A program made the position numbers and the translations under genes. From Flavobacterium ginsenosidimutans (GTDB lineage Bacteria; Bacteroidota; Bacteroidia; Flavobacteriales; Flavobacteriaceae), in contig NZ_QJRJ01000074.1 in assembly GCF_003254625.1 (NCBI RefSeq), positions 124,001-188,000 on the forward strand: a stretch of DNA of 64,000 bases, in the 5' to 3' direction. Below, piece after piece: positions 42,106 to 51,169 of this stretch. The notes under the pieces were generated by a model that saw nothing but the letters and a program-made list of their open reading frames with translations, made no database searches and was not told the DNA's origin. The stretch's first letter is position 1, and every line of letters starts with the position of its first letter.

Positions 42106-43833
42106 TTAATTCAATTGCATATCTGCAATGATATTTTGTATTTTTTGATCTAAGAATTTTTCTGCTTCATCAAAATCCGAAACCGATTCGATTTCAGCAT
42201 TTACGCTGATGTAGAATTTAATTTTAGGCTCAGTTCCGCTTGGTCTTGCACAAATTTTAGAACCATCTTCTGTATAATAAATTAATACATTAGATTTTGG
42301 CATATCCATTATCGATTCTTCGTTTGTCAATAAATTCAAAGCTGTAGATGATTGATAATCTTCAACCATAATCACTCTTTGTCCGTTGATTTCTTTCAGA
42401 GGGTTTTCACGTAAATTAACCATCATTTGGTTGATTTCTTCTAAACCTTCCATTCCTTTTTTAGTTAAAGAAACTAAGAATTCTTTAAAGAAACCGTTCT
42501 CAACATAAAGTTGTAAAAGTTCTTTGTAAACTGAACTTCCAGTAGCTTTTGCTTGAGCAGCAACTTCGCATATTAATAAAGTAGCAGCAACGGCATCTTT
42601 ATCTCTAACTGCGTCTCCAACCATGAATCCGAAACTTTCTTCACCACCTCCGATAAATTGAAGTTCAGGAAAATCTTTGATCATTTTAGCGATCCATTTA
42701 AATCCTGTTAAACCAACTTTGCATTCAACGCCATAGCTTGTTGCTAATTCCATAATCATTGGAGTCGATACAATTGTAGAACCAACGAATTGTTTGCCAT
42801 TAAGTTTTCCTGCTTTTTTCCATTGTTTCAAAAGGAAAGAAGTCATTAAAACCATCGTTTGGTTTCCGTTAAGCAAAATCATTTTACCGTCGTTATCACG
42901 AACGGCAACACCTAAACGGTCACAGTCAGGATCTGTTCCAACAACAATATCAGAATTTGTTTTGTCAGCTAAGGCTAAAGCCATTGTTAAAGCTTCTGGT
43001 TCTTCTGGATTTGGCGATTTTACAGTTGGGAAATCTCCATCTGGAACTGCTTGTTCTGGTACAATGTGAACGTTTTTATAACCAGCTTGCGCTAAAACGT
43101 CTGGAACAGATTTAATAGAAGTTCCGTGTAATGAAGTGAAAACAATATGAAGATTGTCTTTTGCTTCAGTAGGAGTATTGAAACTTGCGTTTTCGATTGA
43201 TGATTTTATAAAAGCTTTGTCAATTTCAGTGTCTATATATTGAATTAAACTTTCGTTTGCGCTGAATTTGATTTTGTCATAGCTTAAAGCTTCAATTACA
43301 TTGACAATTTCTTTGTCTTGCGGAGGAACAATTTGCCCGCCATCTTGCCAATATACTTTGTAGCCATTGTATTCTGGCGGATTATGAGAAGCTGTTAAAA
43401 CTATTCCGCATTGACATTTTAAATATTTAAGAGCAAAAGATAATTCAGGTGTTGGTCTTAAATCAGAAAATAAATAAACTTGAATTCCATTTGCAGAGAA
43501 AACATCAGCTACCACTTTTGCTAAAGTGTTACTGTTGTGACGGCAATCGTAAGCAATAACAACTTTTAAAGGTTCATTTGGAAAAACTTCATGCAGGTAA
43601 TCAGATAATCCCTGAGTGTTTTTTCCAAGTGTGTATTTGTTAATTCGGTTGTTTCCAACGCCCATAACTCCTCTCATTCCTCCAGTACCAAATTCTAAGT
43701 TTTTATAGAAACTTTCTTCAAGTTCTTTTGGAGAAGTTGTCATTAATTCTTTAACTGCAGCCTGCGTTTCTTGATCAAAAGTTGGTGTCAGCCATTCGTT
43801 TACAGCGCTTAAAATATTAGGTGCTATGTTCAT
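42106..43833 (-). CDS. Phospho-sugar mutase (phosphoglucomutase/phosphomannomutase)
   Basis: 575 residues, four-domain alpha-D-phosphohexomutase. Active-site phosphoserine in LTASHNPPEYNGYK (about residue 145), Mg-binding GTDPDCDRLG (about 300), sugar-binding GGGEESFGF (about 395) and phosphate-binding CARPSGTEPKIKFY (about 535). It interconverts hexose 1- and 6-phosphates for nucleotide-sugar synthesis. Length and motifs fit PGM rather than short PMM. Same-strand neighbours: MsbA-like exporter downstream and GT2 transferase upstream. Confidence 0.93.
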   Translation of the reverse strand: MNIAPNILSAVNEWLTPTFDQETQAAVKELMTTSPKELEESFYKNLEFGTGGMRGVMGVGNNRINKYTLGKNTQGLSDYLHEVFPNEPLKVVIAYDCRHNSNTLAKVVADVFSANGIQVYLFSDLRPTPELSFALKYLKCQCGIVLTASHNPPEYNGYKVYWQDGGQIVPPQDKEIVNVIEALSYDKIKFSANESLIQYIDTEIDKAFIKSSIENASFNTPTEAKDNLHIVFTSLHGTSIKSVPDVLAQAGYKNVHIVPEQAVPDGDFPTVKSPNPEEPEALTMALALADKTNSDIVVGTDPDCDRLGVAVRDNDGKMILLNGNQTMVLMTSFLLKQWKKAGKLNGKQFVGSTIVSTPMIMELATSYGVECKVGLTGFKWIAKMIKDFPELQFIGGGEESFGFMVGDAVRDKDAVAATLLICEVAAQAKATGSSVYKELLQLYVENGFFKEFLVSLTKKGMEGLEEINQMMVNLRENPLKEINGQRVIMVEDYQSSTALNLLTNEESIMDMPKSNVLIYYTEDGSKICARPSGTEPKIKFYISVNAEIESVSDFDEAEKFLDQKIQNIIADMQLN

Positions 43834-43918
43834 TTTTACTGTTTTTTATGTTTTAATAAAGATAGTTTTTCAGCAAAGGTTAATTTGACTCAAAAAGATT
43901 TTTTTTTCCTGATTGGTG

Positions 43919-44875
43919 TCAAAAATTTACTTCGCGTGCTACTTTATATCGTTCTTCATTGTTTTTGGTTCTTAAAATAATTTCTCCTAAAAATCCAGCC
44001 AAGAAAAGCTGAGTTCCTAAAATCATTGTTGTTAATGCAATGTAAAACCAAGGGTTATTGGTAACCAAACTATATTTCATTCCATTATACATATGGTATA
44101 GTTTTGATACCCCAATATATCCAGCCGATAAAAAACCGATGATAAACATTATTGAACCAATAAAACCAAATAAGTGCATTGGCCTTTTTCCAAATCTCGA
44201 TAAAAACCAAATGGTAATTAAATCCAGAAAACCGTTTATAAAACGCTCCATTCCAAATTTAGTTTCTCCATATTTTCTAGCTTGGTGAATGACTACTTTT
44301 TCGCCAATTTTTCCAAATCCAGCATTTTTAGCCAAAACAGGAATATATCGGTGCATTTCACCAGAAACTTCGATGTTTTTAACTACGACATTTTTGTAAG
44401 CTTTTAATCCACAGTTAAAATCATTTAATTCAACGCCAGAAGTTTTTCTAGCCGCCCAGTTAAATAATTTTGAAGGAAGATTTTTAGCCACAATAGAATC
44501 GTAACGTTTCTTTTTCCAGCCAGAAACCAAATCATATTTCTGAGCTGTAATCATTTCATACAATTCAGGGATTTCGTCTGGGCTGTCTTGTAAATCGGCA
44601 TCCATTGTGATAATAACATCACCTTTTGCTTTTGCAAAACCAGCATGCAAAGCCTGAGATTTACCAAAGTTTTTCATGAAACGAATGCCTTTTACATTCG
44701 GATTTTCATTAGAAAAACCTTCAATAATTTGCCAAGAACTATCTGTACTACCATCATCTACAAAAATGATTTCATAAGAGTAATTATTAGATTGCATCAC
44801 TTTAATGATCCAAGCATAGAGTTCTTTAAGTGATTCCTCCTCGTTTAGAAGCGGTATAAGTATAGATAAATTCAT
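43919..44875 (-). CDS. GT2 glycosyltransferase, polyprenyl-phosphate type
   Basis: 318 residues. GT-A domain (about 1-220) starting LSILIPLLNEEESLKELYAW, with DDGSTDSSW and metal-site MDADLQDSPDE; C-terminal pair of membrane helices (about 235-255 and 275-300). This is the DPM1/GtrB/ArnC type, which charges undecaprenyl phosphate with a sugar at the inner membrane. Its phosphosugar mutase neighbour can feed the nucleotide sugar. It starts 8 bases after the DUF4199 stop, so the two are translated together. Sugar not predictable. Confidence 0.93.
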   Translation of the reverse strand: MNLSILIPLLNEEESLKELYAWIIKVMQSNNYSYEIIFVDDGSTDSSWQIIEGFSNENPNVKGIRFMKNFGKSQALHAGFAKAKGDVIITMDADLQDSPDEIPELYEMITAQKYDLVSGWKKKRYDSIVAKNLPSKLFNWAARKTSGVELNDFNCGLKAYKNVVVKNIEVSGEMHRYIPVLAKNAGFGKIGEKVVIHQARKYGETKFGMERFINGFLDLITIWFLSRFGKRPMHLFGFIGSIMFIIGFLSAGYIGVSKLYHMYNGMKYSLVTNNPWFYIALTTMILGTQLFLAGFLGEIILRTKNNEERYKVAREVNF

Positions 44876-44883
44876 TTATAGTT

Positions 44884-45414
44884 TTATTCTTGTGTAGATT
44901 TGCTTTTGAAAAATGCTGCGAAAATTAATCCAAAAATGGCACTAATTACGATTGCAAAAATAGATCCTTTTAATAATTCGATTGTAGAATAAGGACTGCT
45001 TTCTTTCATCTTAGCAACAGCTTCATTAATTGCTGAGGCTGGTGTGCCAAATTTCTGCATCATACCAACAGTATATTTGATCATAATTTCGTTCAAAGTC
45101 TCCTTTGCGCCCGGATCAATTACATTAAAAAGTACAATGTTAAAAGTTGTAGATATTAAAATACCAATTACTGCAGCTATAAAATAAGTAGTAAAAGCAT
45201 CTTTAAAAGGAAAAACACCATTTAATTCTTTCTTAGTTTTAGAAAGTAAAATGATACTAATTGTAAGACTTATTACGATTCCTAGTATTCCCATCCACCA
45301 AGCTGTAAATAAGTTTAAATCAACAGCATAGATTGTAGCGGTAACCAAAGCAGATGCAATTCCGATCATTACACCGTATGTAACTCCATTCTTTTTTATA
45401 ACTTCATTAATCAT
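44884..45414 (-). CDS. DUF4199 integral membrane protein
   Basis: 176 residues from the ATG at 45412-45414 (MINEVIKKNGVTYGVMIGIASALV); an upstream extension of ten codons adds nothing recognisable. Four membrane helices (about 11-30, 37-58, 72-95 and 148-168) with a soluble loop between helices 3 and 4. This Bacteroidota family regularly precedes a GT2 transferase gene, as here. Function unknown; possible membrane partner of the glycosyltransferase. A TATATTTG element (45442-45449) is upstream. Confidence 0.88.
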   Translation of the reverse strand: MINEVIKKNGVTYGVMIGIASALVTATIYAVDLNLFTAWWMGILGIVISLTISIILLSKTKKELNGVFPFKDAFTTYFIAAVIGILISTTFNIVLFNVIDPGAKETLNEIMIKYTVGMMQKFGTPASAINEAVAKMKESSPYSTIELLKGSIFAIVISAIFGLIFAAFFKSKSTQE

Positions 45415-45518
45415 ATTTTCTATATGTTTAAAATTAATCCACAAATATAGTAATTCCCACTATAATCGGATATAAAAAAAGCTTTTCGAAATAAACTAAA
45501 AAAAAGTGAGCTAAGTAT

Positions 45519-45547
45519 TTGTTTATTAAAAAAGAATTGTAAATTTG
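45519..45547 (+). promoter_or_regulatory. Promoter of rpmE2
   Basis: TTG (45519-45521), 18-base spacer, TAAATTTG (45540-45547). It implies a leader of about 110 bases before the L31 start, long for a ribosomal gene and possibly regulatory; no known leader motif was recognised. Confidence 0.65.
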
Positions 45548-45664
45548 CACACTCAAAAATAATTAAATTTTTAAACAAAAAAAGAGTAGAGTTGTTTACA
45601 CCTTTTTCTAACCATGAGAAAGCTTCAAAATAAAAATGCTCTAAAACAATAAATAAAAGAAAAG

Positions 45665-45919
45665 ATGAAAAAAGGAATTCACCCAGAAAATTACAGATTA
45701 GTTGCATTTAAAGACATGTCTAATGATGACGTTTTTATCACTAAATCTACTGCAGATACAAAAGAAACAATTGAAGTTGACGGAGTTGAGTATCCAGTTG
45801 TAAAAATGGAGATTTCTAGAACATCTCACCCTTTTTATACTGGTAAATCTAAACTTATCGATACTGCAGGACGTATTGATAAATTCAAAACTAAATATGC
45901 AAAACACGCTAAAAAATAA
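45665..45919 (+). CDS. rpmE2: 50S ribosomal protein L31 type B
   Basis: 84 residues, starting [20 protein letters not shown] and containing [21 protein letters not shown], the L31 signature. It lacks all cysteines, so it is the zinc-free type B form. Monocistronic: clear promoter, own terminator. Highly expressed gene by context. Confidence 0.97.
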
Positions 45920-45940
45920 TAGCTGTTTTTCTTTAAATAC

Positions 45941-45970
45941 AAAAGCCTTCCACTCTGGAAGGCTTTTTTT
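45941..45970 (+). terminator. Terminator of rpmE2
   Basis: aagccttcc (45943-45951) pairs with ggaaggctt (45957-45965), followed by a T-run. Confidence 0.88.
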
Positions 45971-46077
45971 ATGCGTTAAATTATGCTTATCATTAAAAGG
46001 GCATTTTAAGAAACCAGATAAATATTTGTAACTTTGGGGCAGGTAACCAAACTAATTTTTAATAAACTCAATTATTT

Positions 46078-47253
46078 ATGAACTACATTCTTTTCGACGG
46101 CCCCGTTCGGAATGCTTTATTACCTTTTACTTTTACGAGACCAGTTGCAGATATTCTAGTTGGAATTATGACGATTCGCCAGAAATGGGAAAAATATCTT
46201 GGTTCTACAATTACCACTATTACAGAGGAATATTTGTCTGAAAAATTTCCAATGGTTGAAATGGAAGAAAACGTAATGATCAATGCAGCGTATTTACCAA
46301 ATGATACTCTTGCTGAGATGATTTCTAATTTAACAGAAAATCAGGCGATTTTTAAAGGTGAAGATGTAATTGCATTTTTTACAAATGAAAACCAAGAAGA
46401 AGTCGATTTTGATACTTACGAAATTATTCAATACAATGAAGATTGTATAACGATTGAACATACTTGGGATATTTTCTCTAAAAATGATGCAGCAATTCGT
46501 CAAGATTTTAAATATCTAACTGAAGATCGTACGTCACAGCCAATTCCAAAAAGCGTAAATGTAATTTCGCCAGAAAATATTTTTATCGAAGAAGGAGCAA
46601 AATTAGAGTTTGTAACTTTAAATGCTTCAACAGGTCCTATATATATAGGTAAGAATGCTGAAATCATGGAAGGAACTGTTATTCGTGGACCATTTGCTTT
46701 ATGCGAAAATGCTATGGTGAAAATGTCTGCTAAAGTTTATGGCGCAACGACTGTTGGTCCTGGATCTAGAATAGGCGGTGAGGTAAAAAACTCAGTTCTT
46801 TTTGCTAATTCAAACAAAGGGCATGAAGGATTTTTAGGTGATTCTGTTTTAGGTGAATGGTGTAATATTGGAGCAGATTCAAACAATTCTAACCTGAAAA
46901 ACAATTACGAAGAGGTAAAATTATGGAGCTACGAAACAGAAGGTTTTGCAAAAACCGGACTTCAGTTTTGTGGTTTAATGATGGGAGACCACAGTAAATG
47001 CGGAATCAATACGATGTTTAATACAGGAACAGTTGTTGGTGTAAGCGCCAATATTTTCGGATCTGGTTTTCCTCGCAATTTTGTTCCGAGTTTTTCTTGG
47101 GGCGGCGCAGCAGGATTTACAACTTATGTAACTAAAAAAGCTTTTGAAACTGCAAGGTTAGTGATGAGTCGAAGAAATATCGAATTTGATGCAACTGAAG
47201 CTGCTATTATGGAGCATATTTTTGAAGAAACAAAAAAATGGAGAAAAGACTAA
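46078..47253 (+). CDS. GlmU-like sugar nucleotidyltransferase/acetyltransferase
   Basis: 391 residues. The N-terminal part (about 1-190, FDGPVRNALLPFTFTRPVADI) is the Bacteroidota alternative GlmU nucleotidyltransferase type (TIGR03991). The C-terminal part (about 195-340) is a left-handed beta-helix with hexapeptide repeats (YIGKNAEIMEGTVIRGPFALCENAMVKMSA, LGEWCNIGADSNNSNL). The family is annotated as combined UDP-GlcNAc diphosphorylase/glucosamine-1-phosphate acetyltransferase, supplying UDP-GlcNAc for peptidoglycan and LPS. The gene stands alone. Confidence 0.88.
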   Translation: MNYILFDGPVRNALLPFTFTRPVADILVGIMTIRQKWEKYLGSTITTITEEYLSEKFPMVEMEENVMINAAYLPNDTLAEMISNLTENQAIFKGEDVIAFFTNENQEEVDFDTYEIIQYNEDCITIEHTWDIFSKNDAAIRQDFKYLTEDRTSQPIPKSVNVISPENIFIEEGAKLEFVTLNASTGPIYIGKNAEIMEGTVIRGPFALCENAMVKMSAKVYGATTVGPGSRIGGEVKNSVLFANSNKGHEGFLGDSVLGEWCNIGADSNNSNLKNNYEEVKLWSYETEGFAKTGLQFCGLMMGDHSKCGINTMFNTGTVVGVSANIFGSGFPRNFVPSFSWGGAAGFTTYVTKKAFETARLVMSRRNIEFDATEAAIMEHIFEETKKWRKD

Positions 47254-47291
47254 TTAGATAATTAGTCAATTTGAAAATTAGATAATTATAG

Positions 47292-47330
47292 CAAACCCGA
47301 CAGGTTTTTTAAAGTCTGTCGGGTTTTGTT
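47292..47330 (+). terminator. Terminator of the GlmU-like gene
   Basis: aacccgacag pairs with ctgtcgggtt around a 12-base loop, followed by tttgttg, a weak T-run. It may end both convergent transcripts. Confidence 0.7.
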
Positions 47331-47378
47331 GTGTTTAAGGTTTTGAGAATTTCTAATTAACACATTTTCTCATTTTAC

Positions 47379-47822
47379 TTATTTGTCTATTTTAATAAAA
47401 TTTTCTTTTAAGTTGAATTTTAATTCTAAACCGTTTGTAAGTTTCGTTTCATAACCAGAACTTCCAATTTCGATTTTAGTTACTTTTTCTTTCGGGAAAT
47501 TTTCTTTTATGTACGAAGCAATTTTTTTAGGAACAATAGATTTTGGAATTTTAGAGTTATTGCCGTCAACTTCTTTCCAGTTTCCTTTTTTATCGAATTC
47601 AATTTCAATTTCATTGCCAAACTTAACTTTGTATTCTGTAGAAAGAATTTCTTTGTCTTCTAATATATAGCTTGGTTTTTTTGATCCAAAATGGGTTTTT
47701 AAAAAAGCTTGAGCATTTGCTGGCAAAGCTTCTTTTTTAATTACAGTTTTTTGTGCATTTGCAGAAAGTCCAAATATTAATCCTGCAATTAAGTAAATAG
47801 TCAGTTTTAATTTCGATCTCAT
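47379..47822 (-). CDS. PepSY-like exported protein
   Basis: 147 residues from the ATG at 47820-47822, which begins a signal peptide (ending GLSANAQ). Two PepSY-like segments: about 30-85 (LPANAQAFLKTHFGSKKPSYIL, VKFGNEIEIEFDKKGNWKEVDG) and about 95-147 (VPKKIASYIKENFPKEKVTKIEIG). It matches the PepSY_2 family (PF11396), periplasmic proteins often linked to peptidase inhibition or sensing. It is alone in its unit. Function otherwise unknown. Confidence 0.85.
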   Translation of the reverse strand: MRSKLKLTIYLIAGLIFGLSANAQKTVIKKEALPANAQAFLKTHFGSKKPSYILEDKEILSTEYKVKFGNEIEIEFDKKGNWKEVDGNNSKIPKSIVPKKIASYIKENFPKEKVTKIEIGSSGYETKLTNGLELKFNLKENFIKIDK

Positions 47823-47923
47823 ATTTTGCTGATTTTTAAAATTATAGTACAAGTTAAGGCTAAAATTTTGAAATTGGAAAATCTGGTCAGGTTTAAAAAT
47901 CAATCAAGCTTCTTTTTTTTTTT

Positions 47924-48012
47924 TGCCACAGATTAAAAGATTAAAAAGATTTTTTTTTAGAATATGGATTCTTTAAAAAAAATAATCAGTTAAAATCCTT
48001 TAATCTTTGGCA
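47924..48012. repeat. Inverted repeat of the cacagattaaa type
   Basis: tgccacagattaaaagatta on the left and ttaatctttggca on the right form an imperfect hairpin about 89 bases long. A related pair acacagattaa / ttaatctgtgt lies at 39968-40017. Confidence 0.7.
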
Positions 48013-48062
48013 TAAAAGAAATTATCTAATTAGCACATTTTCAAAATTATCTAATTATCAAA

Positions 48063-48093
48063 TTGGGACATTATCTAATTAAATCTATCTTTG
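48063..48093 (+). promoter_or_regulatory. Promoter of the ABC-F gene
   Basis: TTG (48063-48065), 20-base spacer, TATCTTTG (48086-48093), a full match to the Bacteroidota consensus. The leader is about 60 bases. Confidence 0.7.
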
Positions 48094-48157
48094 CAGCACG
48101 AAAAAAAATGGGTAGTCAAATAAACGATTAACCGATTAAACAAATTAACAAGAACAA

Positions 48158-49795
48158 ATGATTACAGTTAACGATATTTCGGTTCAGTTTGGCGGAACTA
48201 CACTTTTTAGCGATGTTTCTTTTGCTATTAATGAAAATGATAAAATTGCCCTTATGGGTAAAAATGGTGCAGGAAAATCGACACTTTTAAAAATAATTGC
48301 TGGTGCAAACAAACCTTCAACCGGAAGCATTTCTGCTCCAAAAGAAGCTGTAATCGCTTACTTGCCGCAGCATTTACTTACTGAAGATGGTGCGACGGTT
48401 ATGGAAGAAGCATCAAAAGCGTTCAGTGAGATTTTTACAATGAAAGCTGAAATCGATAATATCAATGAGCAATTGACAGTTCGAACAGATTATGAAAGTG
48501 ACGAATACATGAAATTGATCGAAAGAGTTTCTGACTTAAGCGAAAAATTTTATGCAATTGAAGAAGTTAACTACGAAGCTGAAGTTGAAAAAGTATTAAC
48601 GGGTCTTGGATTTGAACGTGAAGATTTTACACGTCAAACTTCTGAATTTTCAGGAGGATGGAGAATGCGTATTGAATTGGCTAAAATTTTATTGAGAAAG
48701 CCAGATTTAATTTTGCTGGATGAGCCAACCAACCACATGGATATTGAAAGTATTCAATGGTTAGAAGATTTCTTATTGACTCAAGCAAAAGCAGTTGTGG
48801 TAATTTCGCACGATAGAGCGTTTGTAGATAACATTACAAACAGAACTATCGAAGTTACGATGGGAAGAATTTACGATTACAAAGCAAAATATTCTCATTA
48901 TTTAGAATTGAGAAAAGATCGTAGAATTCATCAGCAGAAAGCATACGATGAGCAACAAAAAATGATTGCAGAAAATCGCGCTTTTATTGATCGTTTCAAA
49001 GGAACGTTTTCTAAAACAGATGCAGTTCAATCTCGTGTAAAAATGCTGGAAAAACTTGAAATTGTTCAGGTTGATGAAGTAGATACTTCTGCATTGCGTT
49101 TGAAATTTCCACCTGCAGCGCGTTCTGGACAGTATCCTGTTATTGTAAAAGAAATGTCTAAAGCCTACGGAGATCATGTTGTATTTAAAGATGCAAACAT
49201 TGTAATTGAGCGTGGACAGAAAGTTGCTTTTGTTGGAAAAAATGGTGAAGGAAAATCTACTATGATCAAAGCGATTATGAAAGAAATCGGTGTTGATTCT
49301 GGAACTGTTGAAGTTGGACATAATGCTCAAATTGGATATTTTGCTCAAAATCAAGCAGCTTTGTTGGATGAAAATGCAACTATTTTCGAAACAATCGACA
49401 GTATTGCAGTTGGTGATATTAGAACACAAATTAAAAATATCTTAGGAGCATTCATGTTCCAAGGAGATGATATTACGAAGAAAGTAAAAGTGCTTTCTGG
49501 GGGAGAAAAAACGCGTTTGGCAATGATCAAATTATTGTTGGAACCAGTTAACTTGTTAATTCTGGATGAGCCTTCGAATCACTTGGATATGAAAACTAAA
49601 GATATTATTAAAGATGCTCTTCGTGATTTTGACGGAACTTTAATTCTAGTTTCTCACGACCGTGATTTTCTTGACGGTTTAGCAACTAAAGTTTTTGAAT
49701 TCGGAAACAAGAGAGTAAAAGAACATTTTGAAGATGTGGCTGGTTTCTTGGCACATAAAAAAATGGATTCTATGAGAGAGATAGAAAAGAAATAA
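48158..49795 (+). CDS. ABC-F family ATPase
   Basis: 545 residues, two ABC ATPase domains in one chain and no membrane segment. Walker A motifs GKNGAGKSTL and GKNGEGKSTM; signatures FSGGWRMRIELAK and LSGGEKTRLAM; Walker B LILLDEPTNHMD and LLILDEPSNHLD; both glutamates present. A charged linker (RRIHQQKAYDEQQKMI) joins the domains, the region that enters the ribosomal exit site in translation factors of this family. It resembles YbiT/Uup rather than antibiotic-resistance ABC-F members, but the distinction needs alignment. Confidence 0.92.
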   Translation: MITVNDISVQFGGTTLFSDVSFAINENDKIALMGKNGAGKSTLLKIIAGANKPSTGSISAPKEAVIAYLPQHLLTEDGATVMEEASKAFSEIFTMKAEIDNINEQLTVRTDYESDEYMKLIERVSDLSEKFYAIEEVNYEAEVEKVLTGLGFEREDFTRQTSEFSGGWRMRIELAKILLRKPDLILLDEPTNHMDIESIQWLEDFLLTQAKAVVVISHDRAFVDNITNRTIEVTMGRIYDYKAKYSHYLELRKDRRIHQQKAYDEQQKMIAENRAFIDRFKGTFSKTDAVQSRVKMLEKLEIVQVDEVDTSALRLKFPPAARSGQYPVIVKEMSKAYGDHVVFKDANIVIERGQKVAFVGKNGEGKSTMIKAIMKEIGVDSGTVEVGHNAQIGYFAQNQAALLDENATIFETIDSIAVGDIRTQIKNILGAFMFQGDDITKKVKVLSGGEKTRLAMIKLLLEPVNLLILDEPSNHLDMKTKDIIKDALRDFDGTLILVSHDRDFLDGLATKVFEFGNKRVKEHFEDVAGFLAHKKMDSMREIEKK

Positions 49796-49814
49796 GTTAA
49801 AATACATAATACTT

Positions 49815-49849
49815 TAAAAAGCATAAGTTAATTCTTATGCTTTTTTTTG
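49815..49849 (+). terminator. Terminator of the ABC-F gene
   Basis: aaagcataag pairs with cttatgcttt around a 6-base loop, followed by a T-run. Confidence 0.85.
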
Positions 49850-49996
49850 TTTTAAGTATTAAAATAGCTAAAGGTTTGTAATAGTTTAAAATATGACTTT
49901 CGTCAGGTTTTTAAATAATCTCTAAAATTACATTTACGTAAGAATAAACTTATTTATAAATAATTTTTATTCAATAAGAAATTTAATTTTTTAGTT

Positions 49997-51151
49997 ATGA
50001 ATCGAATAAATAATTTTTTAGGTTTTAAAGCCTTTCTTCTACTTTTAATACTTCCTGTTTTAGTGAATGCACAAAGTACAGAATCCAATTTGCAGTCAGA
50101 AGTAAAATACCCGCAATTCAAATTCCAAGGACTTTTTCAGGCTCGTTACCTGAGTGGTTTTACAGATGGAATTGATGCCACAACAGGACTTCATCATTCT
50201 GATGGTAAAGCAGTCGAAAATACATTTGATGTTAAGAGAATGCGTTTAGGAGTAACGACCAAATTAGGTGAACGCTTTGATGTTGTCGTTTTAGCAAATT
50301 TTGCAGATTTCAAATCTGATCCAAAAGGTAAAGTTCTTGAAAATGCTTTTGCACGATATACTTTCAATAAGAATATTGGGGTCTTAGTTGGTCAGTTTAG
50401 ACCAGCATTTGGGATCGAAGAATTAAATCCTGCAGATATTCTTAAATCATTTGACTACTCCAATCAATACAGTGAATTTGGAAATAATGGTTGGACCAGT
50501 TTTCAAATTGGGGCATCGATGTTTGGTAGTTTTAATTTAGGCAAACTTCCTGTTACATACGCGGTTTCTGCAGTAAATGGAAATGGTAAAGATCAGGTTT
50601 CTGATAAAGACAACGGAAAACAATATTCTTCGCGCTTTGGTTTTGAATTAGATAAAACGCACAATATTAATTTTGGAATAAACGGCGGAATTGGTGAGGT
50701 ATACAATAATAAAGTATTTGCAGTTGGATTGGATTTAACAGCAGATTTCAAATTGGCAGATAAATTAATACTGCAAACCCAGCTTGAAGCAAAACAAGGA
50801 ATTAATCACTACTTATATTATTCCTTAGCAGCAGATGCAAGATCTTCAAATCTCAACGAATATCAAATGAGAGGGGCTTATTTTCTGCCTAATTTAAGGT
50901 ATGAAATTAAATATCAAAAATTGACTGCGATAGAATTTTCATGCAGATATGAATATTTTGACAGGAACTTCAAAATCGATTCAAATGCCAAACAAACTTA
51001 TACACCAATGGCAGGTTTAGAATTTGGAAAAGGTTACACAGGACGTATCGAAATGGGAATGCAGTTTGACAATTATAAACGTAATGTACCCAATACTACT
51101 GTTTATGATAACAATCTATTTATCATTCAATTTCAAGGAAGATTTTTCTAA
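49997..51151 (+). CDS. Porin, phosphate-selective O/P type (copy 1)
   Basis: 384 residues. Signal peptide (1-25, ending PVLVNAQ) and a barrel whose conserved blocks (FDVKRMRLGVTTKLGERFDVVVLANFADFKSD, GQFRPAFGIEELNPADILKSFDYSNQYSEFG, WTSFQIGASMFG) match the Porin_O_P family (PF07396). It ends in FQGRFF. It precedes a DASS-type carboxylate transporter by 18 bases. The pair (porin plus permease) is repeated downstream. It is probably the outer-membrane channel for the acids imported by the permease; phosphate is unlikely here. Confidence 0.9.
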   Translation: MNRINNFLGFKAFLLLLILPVLVNAQSTESNLQSEVKYPQFKFQGLFQARYLSGFTDGIDATTGLHHSDGKAVENTFDVKRMRLGVTTKLGERFDVVVLANFADFKSDPKGKVLENAFARYTFNKNIGVLVGQFRPAFGIEELNPADILKSFDYSNQYSEFGNNGWTSFQIGASMFGSFNLGKLPVTYAVSAVNGNGKDQVSDKDNGKQYSSRFGFELDKTHNINFGINGGIGEVYNNKVFAVGLDLTADFKLADKLILQTQLEAKQGINHYLYYSLAADARSSNLNEYQMRGAYFLPNLRYEIKYQKLTAIEFSCRYEYFDRNFKIDSNAKQTYTPMAGLEFGKGYTGRIEMGMQFDNYKRNVPNTTVYDNNLFIIQFQGRFF

Positions 51152-51169
51152 AACTAAGACATAATTATT

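Larger units (their letters stand above)
47823..48157. other. Intergenic region with inverted repeat and promoter
   Basis: 335 bases between divergent genes. It holds the inverted repeat at 47924-48012, three copies of attatctaatta (48021-48081) similar to sequence around 47255-47285, and the ABC-F promoter (48063-48093). No ORF or RNA was recognised. Confidence 0.6.

Noticed and set aside
45548..45664. Long leader of rpmE2 as riboswitch
   Set aside because: No conserved motif or strong pairing is visible beyond AT-rich sequence; only the length is unusual.
48902..49429. Long minus-strand open frame inside the ABC-F gene
   Set aside because: It is a shadow of the ABC-F coding sequence: rich in Asn, Phe, Ser and Ile with no domain, and the plus-strand frame is certain.
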